Shown piece by piece: positions 17,304-25,816 of a stretch of DNA of 64,000 bases. The stretch is from the NCBI RefSeq assembly GCF_019112525.1, contig NZ_CP077800.1, positions 2,046,001 to 2,110,000 on the forward strand, given 5' to 3'. The position numbers and the translations under genes were made by a program. Positions within the stretch are counted from its first letter, which is position 1. Each line of letters starts with the position of its first letter. Below the pieces are notes generated by a model that searched no databases, had not been told where the DNA came from, and was given only the letters and a program-made list of their open reading frames with translations. Source of the DNA: Modestobacter sp. L9-4 (GTDB lineage Bacteria; Actinomycetota; Actinomycetes; Mycobacteriales; Geodermatophilaceae).

Positions 17304-18538
17304 GCCGGCACCTGCGCGGCGACCGGACGGCGCAGCACGGTCCAGGCGACCACGGCGAGCAGACCGGTCAGCGCGGCCCCCAGCGCGGGCACGGCGAAGG
17401 CCGCCTCCGCGCCCCAGTGGTCGACCGCCGCACCGGCCAGCGACGACCCGGCGGTGACCCCGACGGTCAGCCCGGTCGTCGTCCAGGTCAGCCCCTCGGT
17501 GAGCGAGGCCCGCGCCACCCGCGACTCGACCACCGACAGCCCGGAGACCAGCACCGGGGCGATGGTGAGCCCGGCCAGGAACGCGATGCCGATCAGCGCC
17601 GGCAGGGACCCGACCAGGTGCAGCGCCTGGGCGACGAGCGCGAACAGCAGTGCCGTGCCGAGGAACCGGGCGACCAGCGACCCGGGCAGCCGGACGATGC
17701 CGTAGACCAGCCCGGCGACCAGGCTGCCGGCGGCGTAGGCCGAGAGCGCGACGCCGGCCGTGGCCGGGCTGCCCTGCTCCTCGGCGAAGCCCACGACCAC
17801 GACGTCGACGGCGCCGAACACGATGCCCACGGCGAGGTAGGTGACCGCGATGGCGACCAGCCCGGGGCTGAGCACCCCGGGCCGCGCCTGGCCGGCCACC
17901 CGGGGGACGACGGCCGGGGCCGTGGCCTGCAGCCGGGAGAGCACCAGCGCGCCGGCGACCCCCACGACCAGGCCGGTGAGGTAGCCCAGCGGCGGGGCGA
18001 CCAGGGCCGCGAGGAAGGTGACCAGCGGCGGCCCGACCACGAAGACGACCTCGTCGGCGACCGACTCGAAGGCGAACGCGGTCTGCCGCTGCGCCGGGTC
18101 GGGCAGGGCGTCGGCCCAGCGGCTGCGCACGACGGACCCGACGTTGGCCGAGCACAGACCCGCGAACACGGCGAGGGCGAACCAGGTCCAGTGCGGCGCG
18201 TCGGTGACCACCGCGGTGACGAAGGCCAGGCCGCCGGCCAGCGACAGCAGCGCCGTGGCGCGCACCACCGGGCCCTGACCGCGGCGGTCCATCGCCCGCG
18301 CCCACTGCGGGCTGCCCACGGCGAAGGACAGCGCGTTGGTGCCGGCGACCGCGCCGGCGAGGGCGTAGCTGCCGCTCTGGCCCTCGACGAGCAGGACGGT
18401 GCCCAGCCCGGCCGTGGCCATCGGCACGCGGGCGACCAGGCCGGCGGAGGAGAAGGCCCGGGTGCCGGGGACGGTGAACAGCCGGGCGTACGGGGCGAAG
18501 ACGGCAGGCAACTGTTGCTTCTCGCGCTTCCTGGCCAC
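17300..18538 (-). CDS. major facilitator superfamily transporter
   Basis: A 412-residue membrane protein with roughly ten to twelve hydrophobic helices. It is organised as two MFS halves: the N-half includes LVARVPMATAGLGTVLLVE and the C-half GLVAIAVTYLAVGIVFGAVDVVVVGFAEEQGSPATAGVALSAYAAGS. The loop WARAMDRRGQGPVVRATALL matches the loop-2/3 motif (DRRGR). Such proteins are usually drug or metabolite exporters. GTG 18538 was taken as start; it lacks an obvious ribosome site, and a TTG 27 bases downstream behind GAGAAG is possible. It is divergent from the RsbW-like gene and coupled to the Eis-like gene. Confidence 0.85.
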   Translation of the reverse strand: MARKREKQQLPAVFAPYARLFTVPGTRAFSSAGLVARVPMATAGLGTVLLVEGQSGSYALAGAVAGTNALSFAVGSPQWARAMDRRGQGPVVRATALLSLAGGLAFVTAVVTDAPHWTWFALAVFAGLCSANVGSVVRSRWADALPDPAQRQTAFAFESVADEVVFVVGPPLVTFLAALVAPPLGYLTGLVVGVAGALVLSRLQATAPAVVPRVAGQARPGVLSPGLVAIAVTYLAVGIVFGAVDVVVVGFAEEQGSPATAGVALSAYAAGSLVAGLVYGIVRLPGSLVARFLGTALLFALVAQALHLVGSLPALIGIAFLAGLTIAPVLVSGLSVVESRVARASLTEGLTWTTTGLTVGVTAGSSLAGAAVDHWGAEAAFAVPALGAALTGLLAVVAWTVLRRPVAAQVPA

Positions 18539-18700
18539 GGGCGAGTGCGGGGGTGCCCGCCGGGTCCTCGGGTGGCGCACCGAAACTAGCAGCCGCCGGC
18601 GGCTGCCCGGCCGACGTGCCGACCAGGTCGGCGGGTGGGACTCTCGACGGGTCGTCCGGCCGGGTCCCCGGCGTGCGACCCCTCCGACGAGCAGGAGCAG

Positions 18701-19150
18701 ATGACCTCCGACCAGCCCAGCGTGTGGGCGCACCGGGCGCTCCCGGTGGCCACCGGCGACCGGGGGACGTGGTCCTGGGGCATCACCCGCCCGGCGGAGC
18801 TCACCTCGGCCCGCCGGGAGCTGCGCCGCGGCCTGTCGGAGCACCCGCTGCCCACCGGGGCCGGCGAGGACGACGTCGACCGCCTGCTGCTCGCCTTCGA
18901 GGAGCTCACCTCCAACGGCCTGCGCCACGGCGGCAGCCCGATCGAGGTGCAGGTCGACGGCTGCGGGCGGGGCTGGCTCATCGACGTCAGCGACGCCCGG
19001 CCCGGCCAGCCGCCCGTCCCGGCCGTGGGCCGTGACCCGGCGCTGGGCGGTCTGGGGCTGCACCTCGTCGCCCGCCTGGCCACCGCGCACGGGTGGGCGG
19101 TGACCGGTGCCCGCAAGCACGTGTGGGCAGCGCTGTGCCCGGCTGCCTGA
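18701..19150 (+). CDS. RsbW/SpoIIAB-like ATP-binding regulatory protein (HATPase_c_2)
   Basis: A 149-residue serine-kinase/anti-sigma-type ATPase of the GHKL fold. The N box is FEELTSNGLRHGG (about residues 66-78), the G1 box is DARPG and the G2 box is GGLGLHLVARLA. These are the nucleotide-binding motifs of RsbW, SpoIIAB and their many actinobacterial paralogues. The ATG at 18701 follows GGAGCAG. It is one base upstream of a SpoIIE-type phosphatase gene and clearly co-transcribed with two of them. The usual third partner, a STAS anti-anti-sigma factor, is not encoded in the window. Whether it inhibits a sigma factor is unknown. Confidence 0.88.
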   Translation: MTSDQPSVWAHRALPVATGDRGTWSWGITRPAELTSARRELRRGLSEHPLPTGAGEDDVDRLLLAFEELTSNGLRHGGSPIEVQVDGCGRGWLIDVSDARPGQPPVPAVGRDPALGGLGLHLVARLATAHGWAVTGARKHVWAALCPAA

Positions 19151-19151
19151 G

Positions 19152-21026
19152 GTGACCGGGTACGCAGCGGACGCGGCGTACTACCGCTCGGTCTTCGCCG
19201 CCTCCCCCGTCGCCGGGCTGCTCCTGGACACCGACCTGGTGATCACCGACGCCTCGGACAGCTACCTGCGGCTGATGGACCGGGCCCGGCCCTACGTGGT
19301 CGGGCGGTACGTCTTCGACGTCTTCCCCGACGTCTCGGGGCGCAGCGAGCAGAGCGCGCTGGGCACCTCCATGCGCCGTGCGCTGGCGACCGGACGGCCC
19401 GACCGGCTGCCGTTGCTGGACTACGCCGTCGAGACCGACGGCGCCGTCGCGGGCTACCAGGACCGGTGGTGGAGCGTGGTCAACATCCCGCTGCTGGGCG
19501 CCGACGGCCGGGCCACCGGCCTGCTCAACGCCGTCGAGGACGTCACCCGGATCGTCGTCGAGGAGCGGCGCGGCCGGCTGGCCCGGGCGGCCGCGGAGGA
19601 CCTGCTGCGCGAGTCGCGCGCGCTGAGCGAGGACCTCGCCGCCCGCTCCCTCGACCTGTCCGAGGTCCGGCTCGCCGAGGCGCGCAGCTCCCGGCGGCTC
19701 GCCGCGCTCGGCGAGGTCGCCCTGGAGCTGGCCGGGGCGGAGTCCGTCGAGCAGCTCACCGAGATCGTGGTCAGCCACGGGGTCGCCGCCCTCGGGGCCG
19801 ACGGCGGCGCGGTCGGGGTGGTCGACGCCTCCGGCACGCGGCTGCGGCTGGACATCACCGACTCGCTGGGCACCGCGGCCCAGCGCCTGTACAGCGACCT
19901 GCCGATGGACAGCGGGCTGCCGGCGACGGTCGCGGTGCGCACCGGCCGGCCGGTGCTGCTGCGGGACCGCGCGGCCGGGCTGGCCTTCTCCCCGGAGATG
20001 ACCCAGGTCTACGAGACGGCGGGCAAGGAGGCCTGGGCCGCCGTCCCGCTGCGGCTGGGCACCGCGACGCTGGGGTCCATCACGGTCAGCTGGGACGCGC
20101 CCCAGGTCTTCTCCCCCGGCGACGTCGCGCTGCTCAACGCCTTCGCCGCGCAGTGCGCCCAGACGCTGGACCGCCTGCTGCGCCGGCAGGCGGAGCGGCG
20201 CTCGGCCGCGGCGGCCCGGCAGATGTCCGAGGCGCTGCAGCGCAGCCTGCTCGGCACCCCGGTGCAGCCGGACCACCTGCAGATCACCGCCCGGTACGTC
20301 CCGGCGGCGCGCGGGGTGCAGGTCGGCGGCGACTGGTACGACGCCTTCCAGGTCTCCGACGGCAGCACCCAGCTCGTCGTCGGCGACGTCTCCGGCCACG
20401 ACCGGGAGGCCGCCGCGGCCATGGCCCAGGTGCGCAACGTGCTGCGGGGGATCGCCCACCAGCTGGCCGGGTCCCCCGCTGCCGTGCTCACCGCACTGGA
20501 CGCCGCCCTGCACGACCTGGCCGTCGGGTCGCTCGTGACCGCCGTCCTGGCCAAGGTCGAGCAGCCGGAGGAGCAGGCGCGGGCCGGGCTGCGCACCCTG
20601 CGCTGGTCCAACGCCGGGCACCCGCCGCCGCTGCTGCTCACCCCCGACGGCGCCGCCGAGCTGCTGGTCCGCCCGGTGGACCTGCTGCTCGGGATCCGCC
20701 CCGACCGGCAGCGGCACGACCACAGCCACGTGCTGGTGCCCGGCTCGACCGTCCTGCTCTACACCGACGGGCTGGTGGAGCGCCGCGGGTCGACCCTGGA
20801 CGAGGGGACCGAGCTGCTCCGGTCCACCGCCGGGCGCCTGGCGACCGGGGACCTGCCGCTGGACGAGCTGTGCGACGCGCTGCTGGCCGAGCTGGGCGGT
20901 GACGTCGAGGACGACGTCGCGCTGCTCGCACTGCGCGCGCACGCCGAGGACCGTCCGCGGCCCGCCGAGGCGGGACCCGCGGTCCTGCCGGCCGACCTGC
21001 GCGGGGACCGGCCGGCGGATGGCTGA
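19152..21026 (+). CDS. PAS-GAF-SpoIIE protein phosphatase (PP2C), first of tandem pair
   Basis: A 624-residue soluble phosphatase. A PAS domain spans about residues 5-125 (FAASPVAGLLLDTDLVITDAS), a helical linker about 130-185, a GAF domain about 190-350, and a SpoIIE/PP2C catalytic domain about 370-600. Metal-binding residues are present in GGDWYDAF, VGDVSGHDREAA and DVEDDVALLAL. RsbU/RsbP-type phosphatases dephosphorylate STAS proteins in response to signals sensed by PAS and GAF. The GTG at 19152 was chosen because it follows the RsbW-like stop by one base. The gene overlaps the next phosphatase by eight bases. Confidence 0.9.
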   Translation: MTGYAADAAYYRSVFAASPVAGLLLDTDLVITDASDSYLRLMDRARPYVVGRYVFDVFPDVSGRSEQSALGTSMRRALATGRPDRLPLLDYAVETDGAVAGYQDRWWSVVNIPLLGADGRATGLLNAVEDVTRIVVEERRGRLARAAAEDLLRESRALSEDLAARSLDLSEVRLAEARSSRRLAALGEVALELAGAESVEQLTEIVVSHGVAALGADGGAVGVVDASGTRLRLDITDSLGTAAQRLYSDLPMDSGLPATVAVRTGRPVLLRDRAAGLAFSPEMTQVYETAGKEAWAAVPLRLGTATLGSITVSWDAPQVFSPGDVALLNAFAAQCAQTLDRLLRRQAERRSAAAARQMSEALQRSLLGTPVQPDHLQITARYVPAARGVQVGGDWYDAFQVSDGSTQLVVGDVSGHDREAAAAMAQVRNVLRGIAHQLAGSPAAVLTALDAALHDLAVGSLVTAVLAKVEQPEEQARAGLRTLRWSNAGHPPPLLLTPDGAAELLVRPVDLLLGIRPDRQRHDHSHVLVPGSTVLLYTDGLVERRGSTLDEGTELLRSTAGRLATGDLPLDELCDALLAELGGDVEDDVALLALRAHAEDRPRPAEAGPAVLPADLRGDRPADG

Positions 21027-22821
21027 CGACGTCGCGGCCGAGCGCCTGTACGCCCGGCTGTTCGCCGCCCTGCCCACACCGCACGTGGCGGTCACCCCGG
21101 ACATGGTCGTGGTGGACGCCAGCGACGCCTACCTGGACCTGTTCGGTCTGCGCCGAGCCGACGTGGTGGGGCGCCCGATCGTCTCGCTGTTCCCACCCGA
21201 CCCGGCGAGCCTGGACGTCGACGGCACCCCGTTCATCCTGCAGTCGTTCACCCGGGCCGCGGAGACCCGGCGGCCGGACCCGATGCCGGTGGCCCGCTAC
21301 GACATCGTCGACCACACCGGGGAGATCGCCGAGCGGTACTGGTCCCACGTCGCGTTCCCGGTCGTCGACGAGGCGCGGGACGAGGTGGCGCTGGTGGTCC
21401 AGGTGCTCACCGAGGTGACCGAGTACGTGCGGCGGGAGCAGGCGGCCGCACCCACCGAGGGGCAGTGGCGGTCCCGGGCCGAGGCCGTGGAGGCGCTGCT
21501 GCTGGCCCGGGTCGGCGAGGTCCGCGACGCCCGGGCGGCCGAACGGCGGGCCGTCGAGATGCGCGCGGCGCTGGCCGAGACGGCACTGGGCATGGCCGGC
21601 GCGTCCTCGGTCGCCGAGCTGGACCGGGTGCTCATCGAGCGCGGCCGGGCGGCCGTGGGCGCCGTGCTCGCTGCGGTCAGCGTCCGCGACGGAGCGCTGC
21701 TGCGGCAGACCATCACCGCCGCGCACACCCCGGCGCTGGTGGAGTTCTCCACCATCCCGCTGGACAGCGGCCTGCACTCCGCGGTGGTCAGCCGCGAGGG
21801 CCGGCCGGTGCTGCTGCCCGACGCCGCCGCGATGGCGGCCTTCAGCCCGGAGATGGCCGACGTGGTCACCGGCACGGGGCTGCAGGCGGTGGTCGGGTTC
21901 CCCTGGCGGGTGGGCGGGGAGCTGCGGGGCGCGCTCAGCTTCTGCTGGGACCGGCCCCGCGCCTTCAGCGACGCCGACGTCGACGTCCTGCAGGCGCTGG
22001 CCGCGCAGTACGGGCAGGCCGTGGGCCGGATCGAGGCACGCCGGGCCGAGCAGGAGCGCACCGTCCAGGCGGTGCAGATGTCGGAGGCCCTGCAGCGGAG
22101 CCTGCTCAGCGAACCGCGGTCCCGGCCCGGGACGACGGTCACCGCGCGGTACCGGCCGGCGGCGCAGCTCGCCCAGATCGGCGGGGACTGGTTCGACAGC
22201 TTCACCACCGGCAGCGCGACCACGGCCGGCTCCCCGACCGACGGGGAGCTGGTGCACGTCGTGGTCGGGGACGTCAGTGGCCACGACCAGGACGCGGCCG
22301 CGCTGATGGGCCAGACCCGCAACGTGCTGCGGGGCATCGCGCACACCGTGTCCTCCTCGCCCGCCGACGTCCTCGGCCGGCTCGACCGCACGCTGGCCTC
22401 CCTCGGTGCCGGCGTCTACGCCACCGTGGTCCTGGCGACGCTGACGCCGCACCCGGACGGCGGTGCGTCCCTGCAGTGGGCCAACGCCGGCCACCCGGCG
22501 CCGCTGCTGCTGCGCGCCGACGGCACCGTCGACGTCCTCGCCACCGCGCCGGAGCCCATGCTGGGCGCCGACCCGGGGCGCACGCGGAGCGACCACCGGA
22601 CCCGCCTCGCGCCGGGGGAGACGCTGCTGCTCTACACCGACGGCCTCATCGAGCGGCGCCGGAGCGACCTGGACGCCGGCCAGGAGTGGCTGGTGGCCAC
22701 CGTCCGGGAGCACCTCCGTGCCGGCGGCCGGCCGCACGAGCTGTGCGACCACCTGCTGGGACTGGTCGCCGGCCACGCCGAGGACGACGTGGTGCTCCTG
22801 GCGCTGACCGCGGACCGCTGA
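21019..22821 (+). CDS. PAS-GAF-SpoIIE protein phosphatase (PP2C), second of tandem pair
   Basis: A 600-residue paralogue of the preceding protein with the same order: PAS (about 10-140), linker, GAF (about 175-330) and SpoIIE (about 355-600). Catalytic motifs are GGDWFDSF, VGDVSGHDQDAA and HAEDDVVLLAL. Relative to its neighbour it has an insertion (TTGSATTAGSPTDGE) just after GGDWFDSF. The two PAS domains differ strongly, so the pair probably reads two signals into one output. The ATG at 21019 lies within the end of the upstream gene. No membrane segments are seen, so both signals are likely cytosolic. Confidence 0.9.
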   Translation: MADDVAAERLYARLFAALPTPHVAVTPDMVVVDASDAYLDLFGLRRADVVGRPIVSLFPPDPASLDVDGTPFILQSFTRAAETRRPDPMPVARYDIVDHTGEIAERYWSHVAFPVVDEARDEVALVVQVLTEVTEYVRREQAAAPTEGQWRSRAEAVEALLLARVGEVRDARAAERRAVEMRAALAETALGMAGASSVAELDRVLIERGRAAVGAVLAAVSVRDGALLRQTITAAHTPALVEFSTIPLDSGLHSAVVSREGRPVLLPDAAAMAAFSPEMADVVTGTGLQAVVGFPWRVGGELRGALSFCWDRPRAFSDADVDVLQALAAQYGQAVGRIEARRAEQERTVQAVQMSEALQRSLLSEPRSRPGTTVTARYRPAAQLAQIGGDWFDSFTTGSATTAGSPTDGELVHVVVGDVSGHDQDAAALMGQTRNVLRGIAHTVSSSPADVLGRLDRTLASLGAGVYATVVLATLTPHPDGGASLQWANAGHPAPLLLRADGTVDVLATAPEPMLGADPGRTRSDHRTRLAPGETLLLYTDGLIERRRSDLDAGQEWLVATVREHLRAGGRPHELCDHLLGLVAGHAEDDVVLLALTADR

Positions 22822-22846
22822 CCCGCGACACGGCCAGGAGCTGGAC

Positions 22847-22866
22847 ATCCATGAACGTTCATGGAT
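22847..22866. promoter_or_regulatory. 20-bp perfect palindrome, candidate operator
   Basis: ATCCATGAACGTTCATGGAT is a perfect 20-bp palindrome and far more AT-rich than its surroundings. It is followed by GTGTG-N8-CACAC (22871-22888). It lies 53 bases before the start of the secreted-protein gene and 26 bases after the phosphatase operon. TetR, MarR or GntR-type regulators bind such sites; the regulator is unknown. Confidence 0.55.
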
Positions 22867-22918
22867 CAATGTGTGAGCCGCTGCACACGCGCGGTGACCA
22901 CAACCAGGAGGCCCGCCT

Positions 22919-23788
22919 GTGTCCGTCCGCACCCCCCGACGCCTGCTCGCCGCGCTCGCCCTCGGCACCGCCGTCCTGCTCGTCCCCGGCGTCGCCCAGG
23001 CCAAGGGCGGTGACGACGGCGGCGTGACCGAGGACGGCGGTGGCGGCGGCGCGGTGACCGGCGACTTCGCCGTCACGGTGAACGGCCGCACCTCGAACCC
23101 GGCCGCCGGCAAGGACTTCCGGGTCAGCGGTGTCGCCCCGACGAGCCCGGTCCTGGTCACCGGTAGCAACGTCGGCTTCCGCATCGACCCGACGACGCTG
23201 GGCGTCTACGACTACACGCTCACCGGCGCGGCGAGCCCGGAGCGGATGGTGACCACCCCCACCGTCGTCTTCGCCTCCAAGGTCCCGGTGCTCACCGCGG
23301 CACAGCGCTCCGGCGTGCGCATCGAGGAGCTGCGGCTGCGCGACGACACGCTCGTGGTCACCTTCTCCACCGCCGCCGGGAAGCTGAAGGTGCAGGCCAA
23401 GGACGCCGCGCAGGGCGGCATCTTCCAGATGGAGCAGGAGTTCGGCGCGCCCGTCGAGTTCGTGCACACCCTGGGCACCGGCCTCTTCTACTTCGTCAAC
23501 GAGTTCACCGGGAAGGTCAACCTCGGCAACGGCGTGGACGCCGACGCCACGCACCAGATGCTGCTGGGCAAGGACAGCCCGCAGGTGGCCACCAAGCTCG
23601 CCCAGACCGCGACGGTCAGCCGCTGGTCGGTGGCCTCGGGCGGGCGGATGGGCGGCGTGCTCGGCGAGGACGCGATCGAGCTGTCCGCCGGGGCGACCAA
23701 CTGCACCAGTGACTGCCAGGCCCGCAACCGCGTCCAGGGCTCGCTGCCGGTGCCGCCGGACCCGACGAACCCCGTCCCGATCGGCTGA
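22919..23788 (+). CDS. secreted protein of unknown function
   Basis: A 289-residue protein with a clear Sec signal peptide (VSVRTPRRLLAALALGTAVLLVPGVAQA, cleavage after about residue 28). A short Gly/Asp-rich segment (KGGDDGGVTEDGGGGGA) and a mostly beta-rich mature region follow. I do not recognise the family. The mature part contains GSNVGFRIDPTTLGVYDYTLTG and VVFASKVPVLTAAQRSGVRIEELRLRDD. Two cysteines near the C-terminus (NCTSDCQ) could form a disulfide. The GTG at 22919 has AGGAGG seven bases upstream. The promoter region holds a 20-bp palindrome, so expression is probably controlled. A strong terminator follows. Confidence 0.8.
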   Translation: MSVRTPRRLLAALALGTAVLLVPGVAQAKGGDDGGVTEDGGGGGAVTGDFAVTVNGRTSNPAAGKDFRVSGVAPTSPVLVTGSNVGFRIDPTTLGVYDYTLTGAASPERMVTTPTVVFASKVPVLTAAQRSGVRIEELRLRDDTLVVTFSTAAGKLKVQAKDAAQGGIFQMEQEFGAPVEFVHTLGTGLFYFVNEFTGKVNLGNGVDADATHQMLLGKDSPQVATKLAQTATVSRWSVASGGRMGGVLGEDAIELSAGATNCTSDCQARNRVQGSLPVPPDPTNPVPIG

Positions 23789-23822
23789 CCCGCACTCCAC
23801 CGCTCGACCCCACTGCTCGACT

Positions 23823-23858
23823 CCGGGACGCCGGGGGCCACCGCCCCCGGCGTCCCGG
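23823..23858 (+). terminator. strong hairpin terminator between convergent genes
   Basis: A perfect 16-bp stem with loop CACC (left arm CCGGGACGCCGGGGGC). It lies between the secreted-protein gene and the convergent small zinc-ribbon gene, so it can serve both. Confidence 0.8.
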
Positions 23859-23862
23859 CGCG

Positions 23863-24051
23863 TCAGGGGTGCCGCACCGGCCGGTGGTAGCCGAGCAGGT
23901 CGGCCGCGGCCCGTGGGTCGACCCAGCGGAACCCGCGGCAGCCACACCACGTGTCGTCCGGGGCCGGGGCCGAGCAGACCGGTCCGTGGGCGGGGTACTC
24001 GTGGCCGCACCGCCGGCAGGCCACGGCGTCCGCCCCGGTGTCTCCAGGCAC
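23863..24051 (-). CDS. small Cys-rich (zinc-ribbon-like) protein
   Basis: A 62-residue protein with five cysteines and nearby histidines arranged as CRRCGHEYPAHGPVC...WCGCRGFRW, a pattern suited to binding one zinc. I do not recognise a named family. The GTG start at 24051 has a GAGAGGGG tract about nine bases upstream. It is divergent from moaA and convergent with the secreted-protein gene. A strong terminator sits four bases past its stop, which supports it being a real transcription unit. Confidence 0.65.
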   Translation of the reverse strand: MPGDTGADAVACRRCGHEYPAHGPVCSAPAPDDTWCGCRGFRWVDPRAAADLLGYHRPVRHP

Positions 24052-24202
24052 GGGCTGGGCCCCTCTCGCCGACAGGGCCGCGGCCGCCTCCGGTGGCGGG
24101 GCGGGCCCGGTGTGTCGGCACAGGATCGGTCCGGGGACGCCGGCGCGCCACTCCGCCGGGAGGACCGCGGACCGCCGCCCGACCCGGCACCCGATCGCGC
24201 AC

Positions 24203-24208
24203 TACATT
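24203..24208 (+). promoter_or_regulatory. -10 box of moaA, likely leaderless
   Basis: TACATT lies six bases before the GTG start of moaA with no ribosome-binding site between, so transcription is expected to begin at or within a base or two of the start codon. Confidence 0.5.
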
Positions 24209-24214
24209 CGGGCT

Positions 24215-25273
24215 GTGACGACCTCCAGCCCGCTCCCGGACCCGCAGCTGCGCCCGCAGCTCGTCCCGGTCGCCGCGGGCACCGGCGGGCTGGTCGACCG
24301 GCACGGCCGCACGGCGACCGACCTGCGCGTCTCCCTCACCGACCGCTGCAACCTGCGCTGCACCTACTGCATGCCCCCCGAGGGCCTGCAGTGGCTGCCC
24401 AAGGTCGAGCAGCTCACCGACGAGGAGGTCGCCCGGCTCGTCCGCATCGGCGTCGAGCACCTCGGCATCCGCGAGGTCCGGTTCACCGGCGGTGAGCCCC
24501 TGCTCCGCCCGGGCCTGCCCGGCATCGTGGCCGCCGCGACCGCGCTGCTCCCGCGCCCCGAGGTGAGCCTCACCACCAACGCCGTCGGTCTGTCCCGGAT
24601 GGCGCCGGCGCTGGCCGCCGCGGGCCTGGACCGGATCAACGTCAGCCTGGACACGCTGGACCGCGACCGGTTCAAGCAGCTCACGTACCGCGACCGGCTG
24701 CCCGACGTCCTCGCCGGGCTGAAGGCGGCCAAGGACGCCGGCCTGACCCCCGTGAAGATCAACACGGTGCTGCTGAAGGGCATCAACGAGGACGACGCCG
24801 TCCCGCTGCTGGAGTACTGCCTCGAGCACGGCTACGAGCTGCGCTTCATCGAGCAGATGCCGCTGGACGCCCACCACGCCTGGACCCGCAGCGAGATGGT
24901 CACCGCCGAGGACATCCTGGCCAAGCTCACCGCCACGCACACCCTGGTGCCCGACGTCGAGGAGCGCGGCGCCGCGCCGGCCGAGCGCTGGCTGGTCGAC
25001 GGCACCGGCCTCACCGTCGGCGTCATCGCCTCGGTCACCCGGTCCTTCTGCGGTGCCTGCGACCGCACCCGGCTCACCGCCGACGGGCAGATCCGCAACT
25101 GCCTGTTCGCCCGCGAGGAGTCCGACCTGCGCACGCCGCTGCGCGAGGGCGCCAGCGACCAGGAGATCGCCGACCGCTGGCGGATCGCCACGCTGACCAA
25201 GCTGCCCGGGCACGGCATCGACGACCCGAGCTTCCTGCAGCCCTCCCGTCCGATGTCCGCGATCGGGGGCTGA
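24215..25273 (+). CDS. moaA: GTP 3',8-cyclase MoaA
   Basis: A 352-residue radical SAM enzyme for the first step of molybdenum cofactor synthesis, converting GTP to 3',8-cyclo-dihydro-GTP. The SAM cluster is CNLRCTYC (C45, C49, C52), GGEPLLRPGL is the SAM-binding Gly motif, and the second cluster is C279-x2-C282-x13-C296 (CGACDRTRL...C). The obligatory GG C-terminus is present. The GTG start is immediately preceded by a -10-like TACATT, suggesting a leaderless message. moaD follows after 77 bases; moaE, a MocA/MobA-like gene and modABC lie within 7 kb. moaC, the next step, is not in the window. Confidence 0.96.
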   Translation: MTTSSPLPDPQLRPQLVPVAAGTGGLVDRHGRTATDLRVSLTDRCNLRCTYCMPPEGLQWLPKVEQLTDEEVARLVRIGVEHLGIREVRFTGGEPLLRPGLPGIVAAATALLPRPEVSLTTNAVGLSRMAPALAAAGLDRINVSLDTLDRDRFKQLTYRDRLPDVLAGLKAAKDAGLTPVKINTVLLKGINEDDAVPLLEYCLEHGYELRFIEQMPLDAHHAWTRSEMVTAEDILAKLTATHTLVPDVEERGAAPAERWLVDGTGLTVGVIASVTRSFCGACDRTRLTADGQIRNCLFAREESDLRTPLREGASDQEIADRWRIATLTKLPGHGIDDPSFLQPSRPMSAIGG

Positions 25274-25350
25274 GCACCGTGAGCCGACCGGGAGCGAGCA
25301 TCGCAGCGAGCTCTGCGAGCGAGGAGCGGGACGACCGAGGAGGCGAACCG

Positions 25351-25596
25351 ATGGGCATGGTCACCGTCAGGTACTTCGCCGGCGCACGCGCCGCGGTCGG
25401 GGTGGACACCGAGACCCGGGAGGCCGGCACGCTGCAGGAGCTGGTCGGCCAGATCGTCGACGCCCACGGCGAGCGGCTGGAGAAGGTGCTCACCGCCTGC
25501 TCGTTCCTGGTCGACGGAACCAGCACCCGGGACCGCGCGTTGGTGCTCACGCCCGGCGCGGTGGTGGACGTCCTGCCGCCGTTCGCCGGCGGATGA
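25351..25596 (+). CDS. moaD: molybdopterin synthase sulfur-carrier subunit MoaD
   Basis: An 81-residue beta-grasp (ubiquitin-like) protein ending in the diglycine needed for adenylation and thiocarboxylation (PPFAGG). VTVRYFAGARAAVG at the N-terminus is the usual MoaD opening. It donates sulfur to cyclic pyranopterin monophosphate together with MoaE. The ATG at 25351 has AGGAGG seven bases upstream; an upstream in-frame start at 25279 would add 24 low-complexity residues and is less likely. It lies 77 bases after moaA on the same strand. MoaE is encoded 2 kb away on the opposite strand rather than adjacent. Confidence 0.9.
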   Translation: MGMVTVRYFAGARAAVGVDTETREAGTLQELVGQIVDAHGERLEKVLTACSFLVDGTSTRDRALVLTPGAVVDVLPPFAGG

Positions 25597-25618
25597 CCGG
25601 TGAGATGAGGAGCCCACG

Positions 25619-25816
25619 ATGAGCGTGTTCGACAAGGCGAAGGCCAAGGCCGAGGAGCTGCTCGGCCGCGCCGAGCAGGTCTACGGGGAGTCCCACGGCG
25701 ACGCCGCGGCCACCATGGACGGCGAGGCACGCCGACTCGAGGGCGAGGCCGAGGAGGCCGCCGCCGAGGGGCGCTCCCACCGCGACGGCGACGACGGGCT
25801 GGCCGGCGCCCGCTAG
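25619..25816 (+). CDS. small charged helical protein, CsbD-like
   Basis: A 65-residue hydrophilic protein, almost entirely Ala, Glu, Lys, Arg and Asp. It starts MSVFDKAKAKAEELLGRAEQVYGESHG, which resembles CsbD-type stress proteins and Rv0909-like small proteins. The rest is predicted helical and acidic. GAGGAG precedes the ATG. The gene follows moaD after 22 bases. Its TAG stop overlaps the stop of the convergent phosphatase gene by three bases. Function is unknown; the family comparison is by appearance only. Confidence 0.65.
   Translation: MSVFDKAKAKAEELLGRAEQVYGESHGDAAATMDGEARRLEGEAEEAAAEGRSHRDGDDGLAGAR

Noticed and set aside
25278-25350. Repetitive GAGCGAGC-type sequence between moaA and moaD as a riboswitch
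   Set aside because: It resembles common GAGCGAG low-complexity linker DNA of actinobacteria. I see no Moco-riboswitch core elements.
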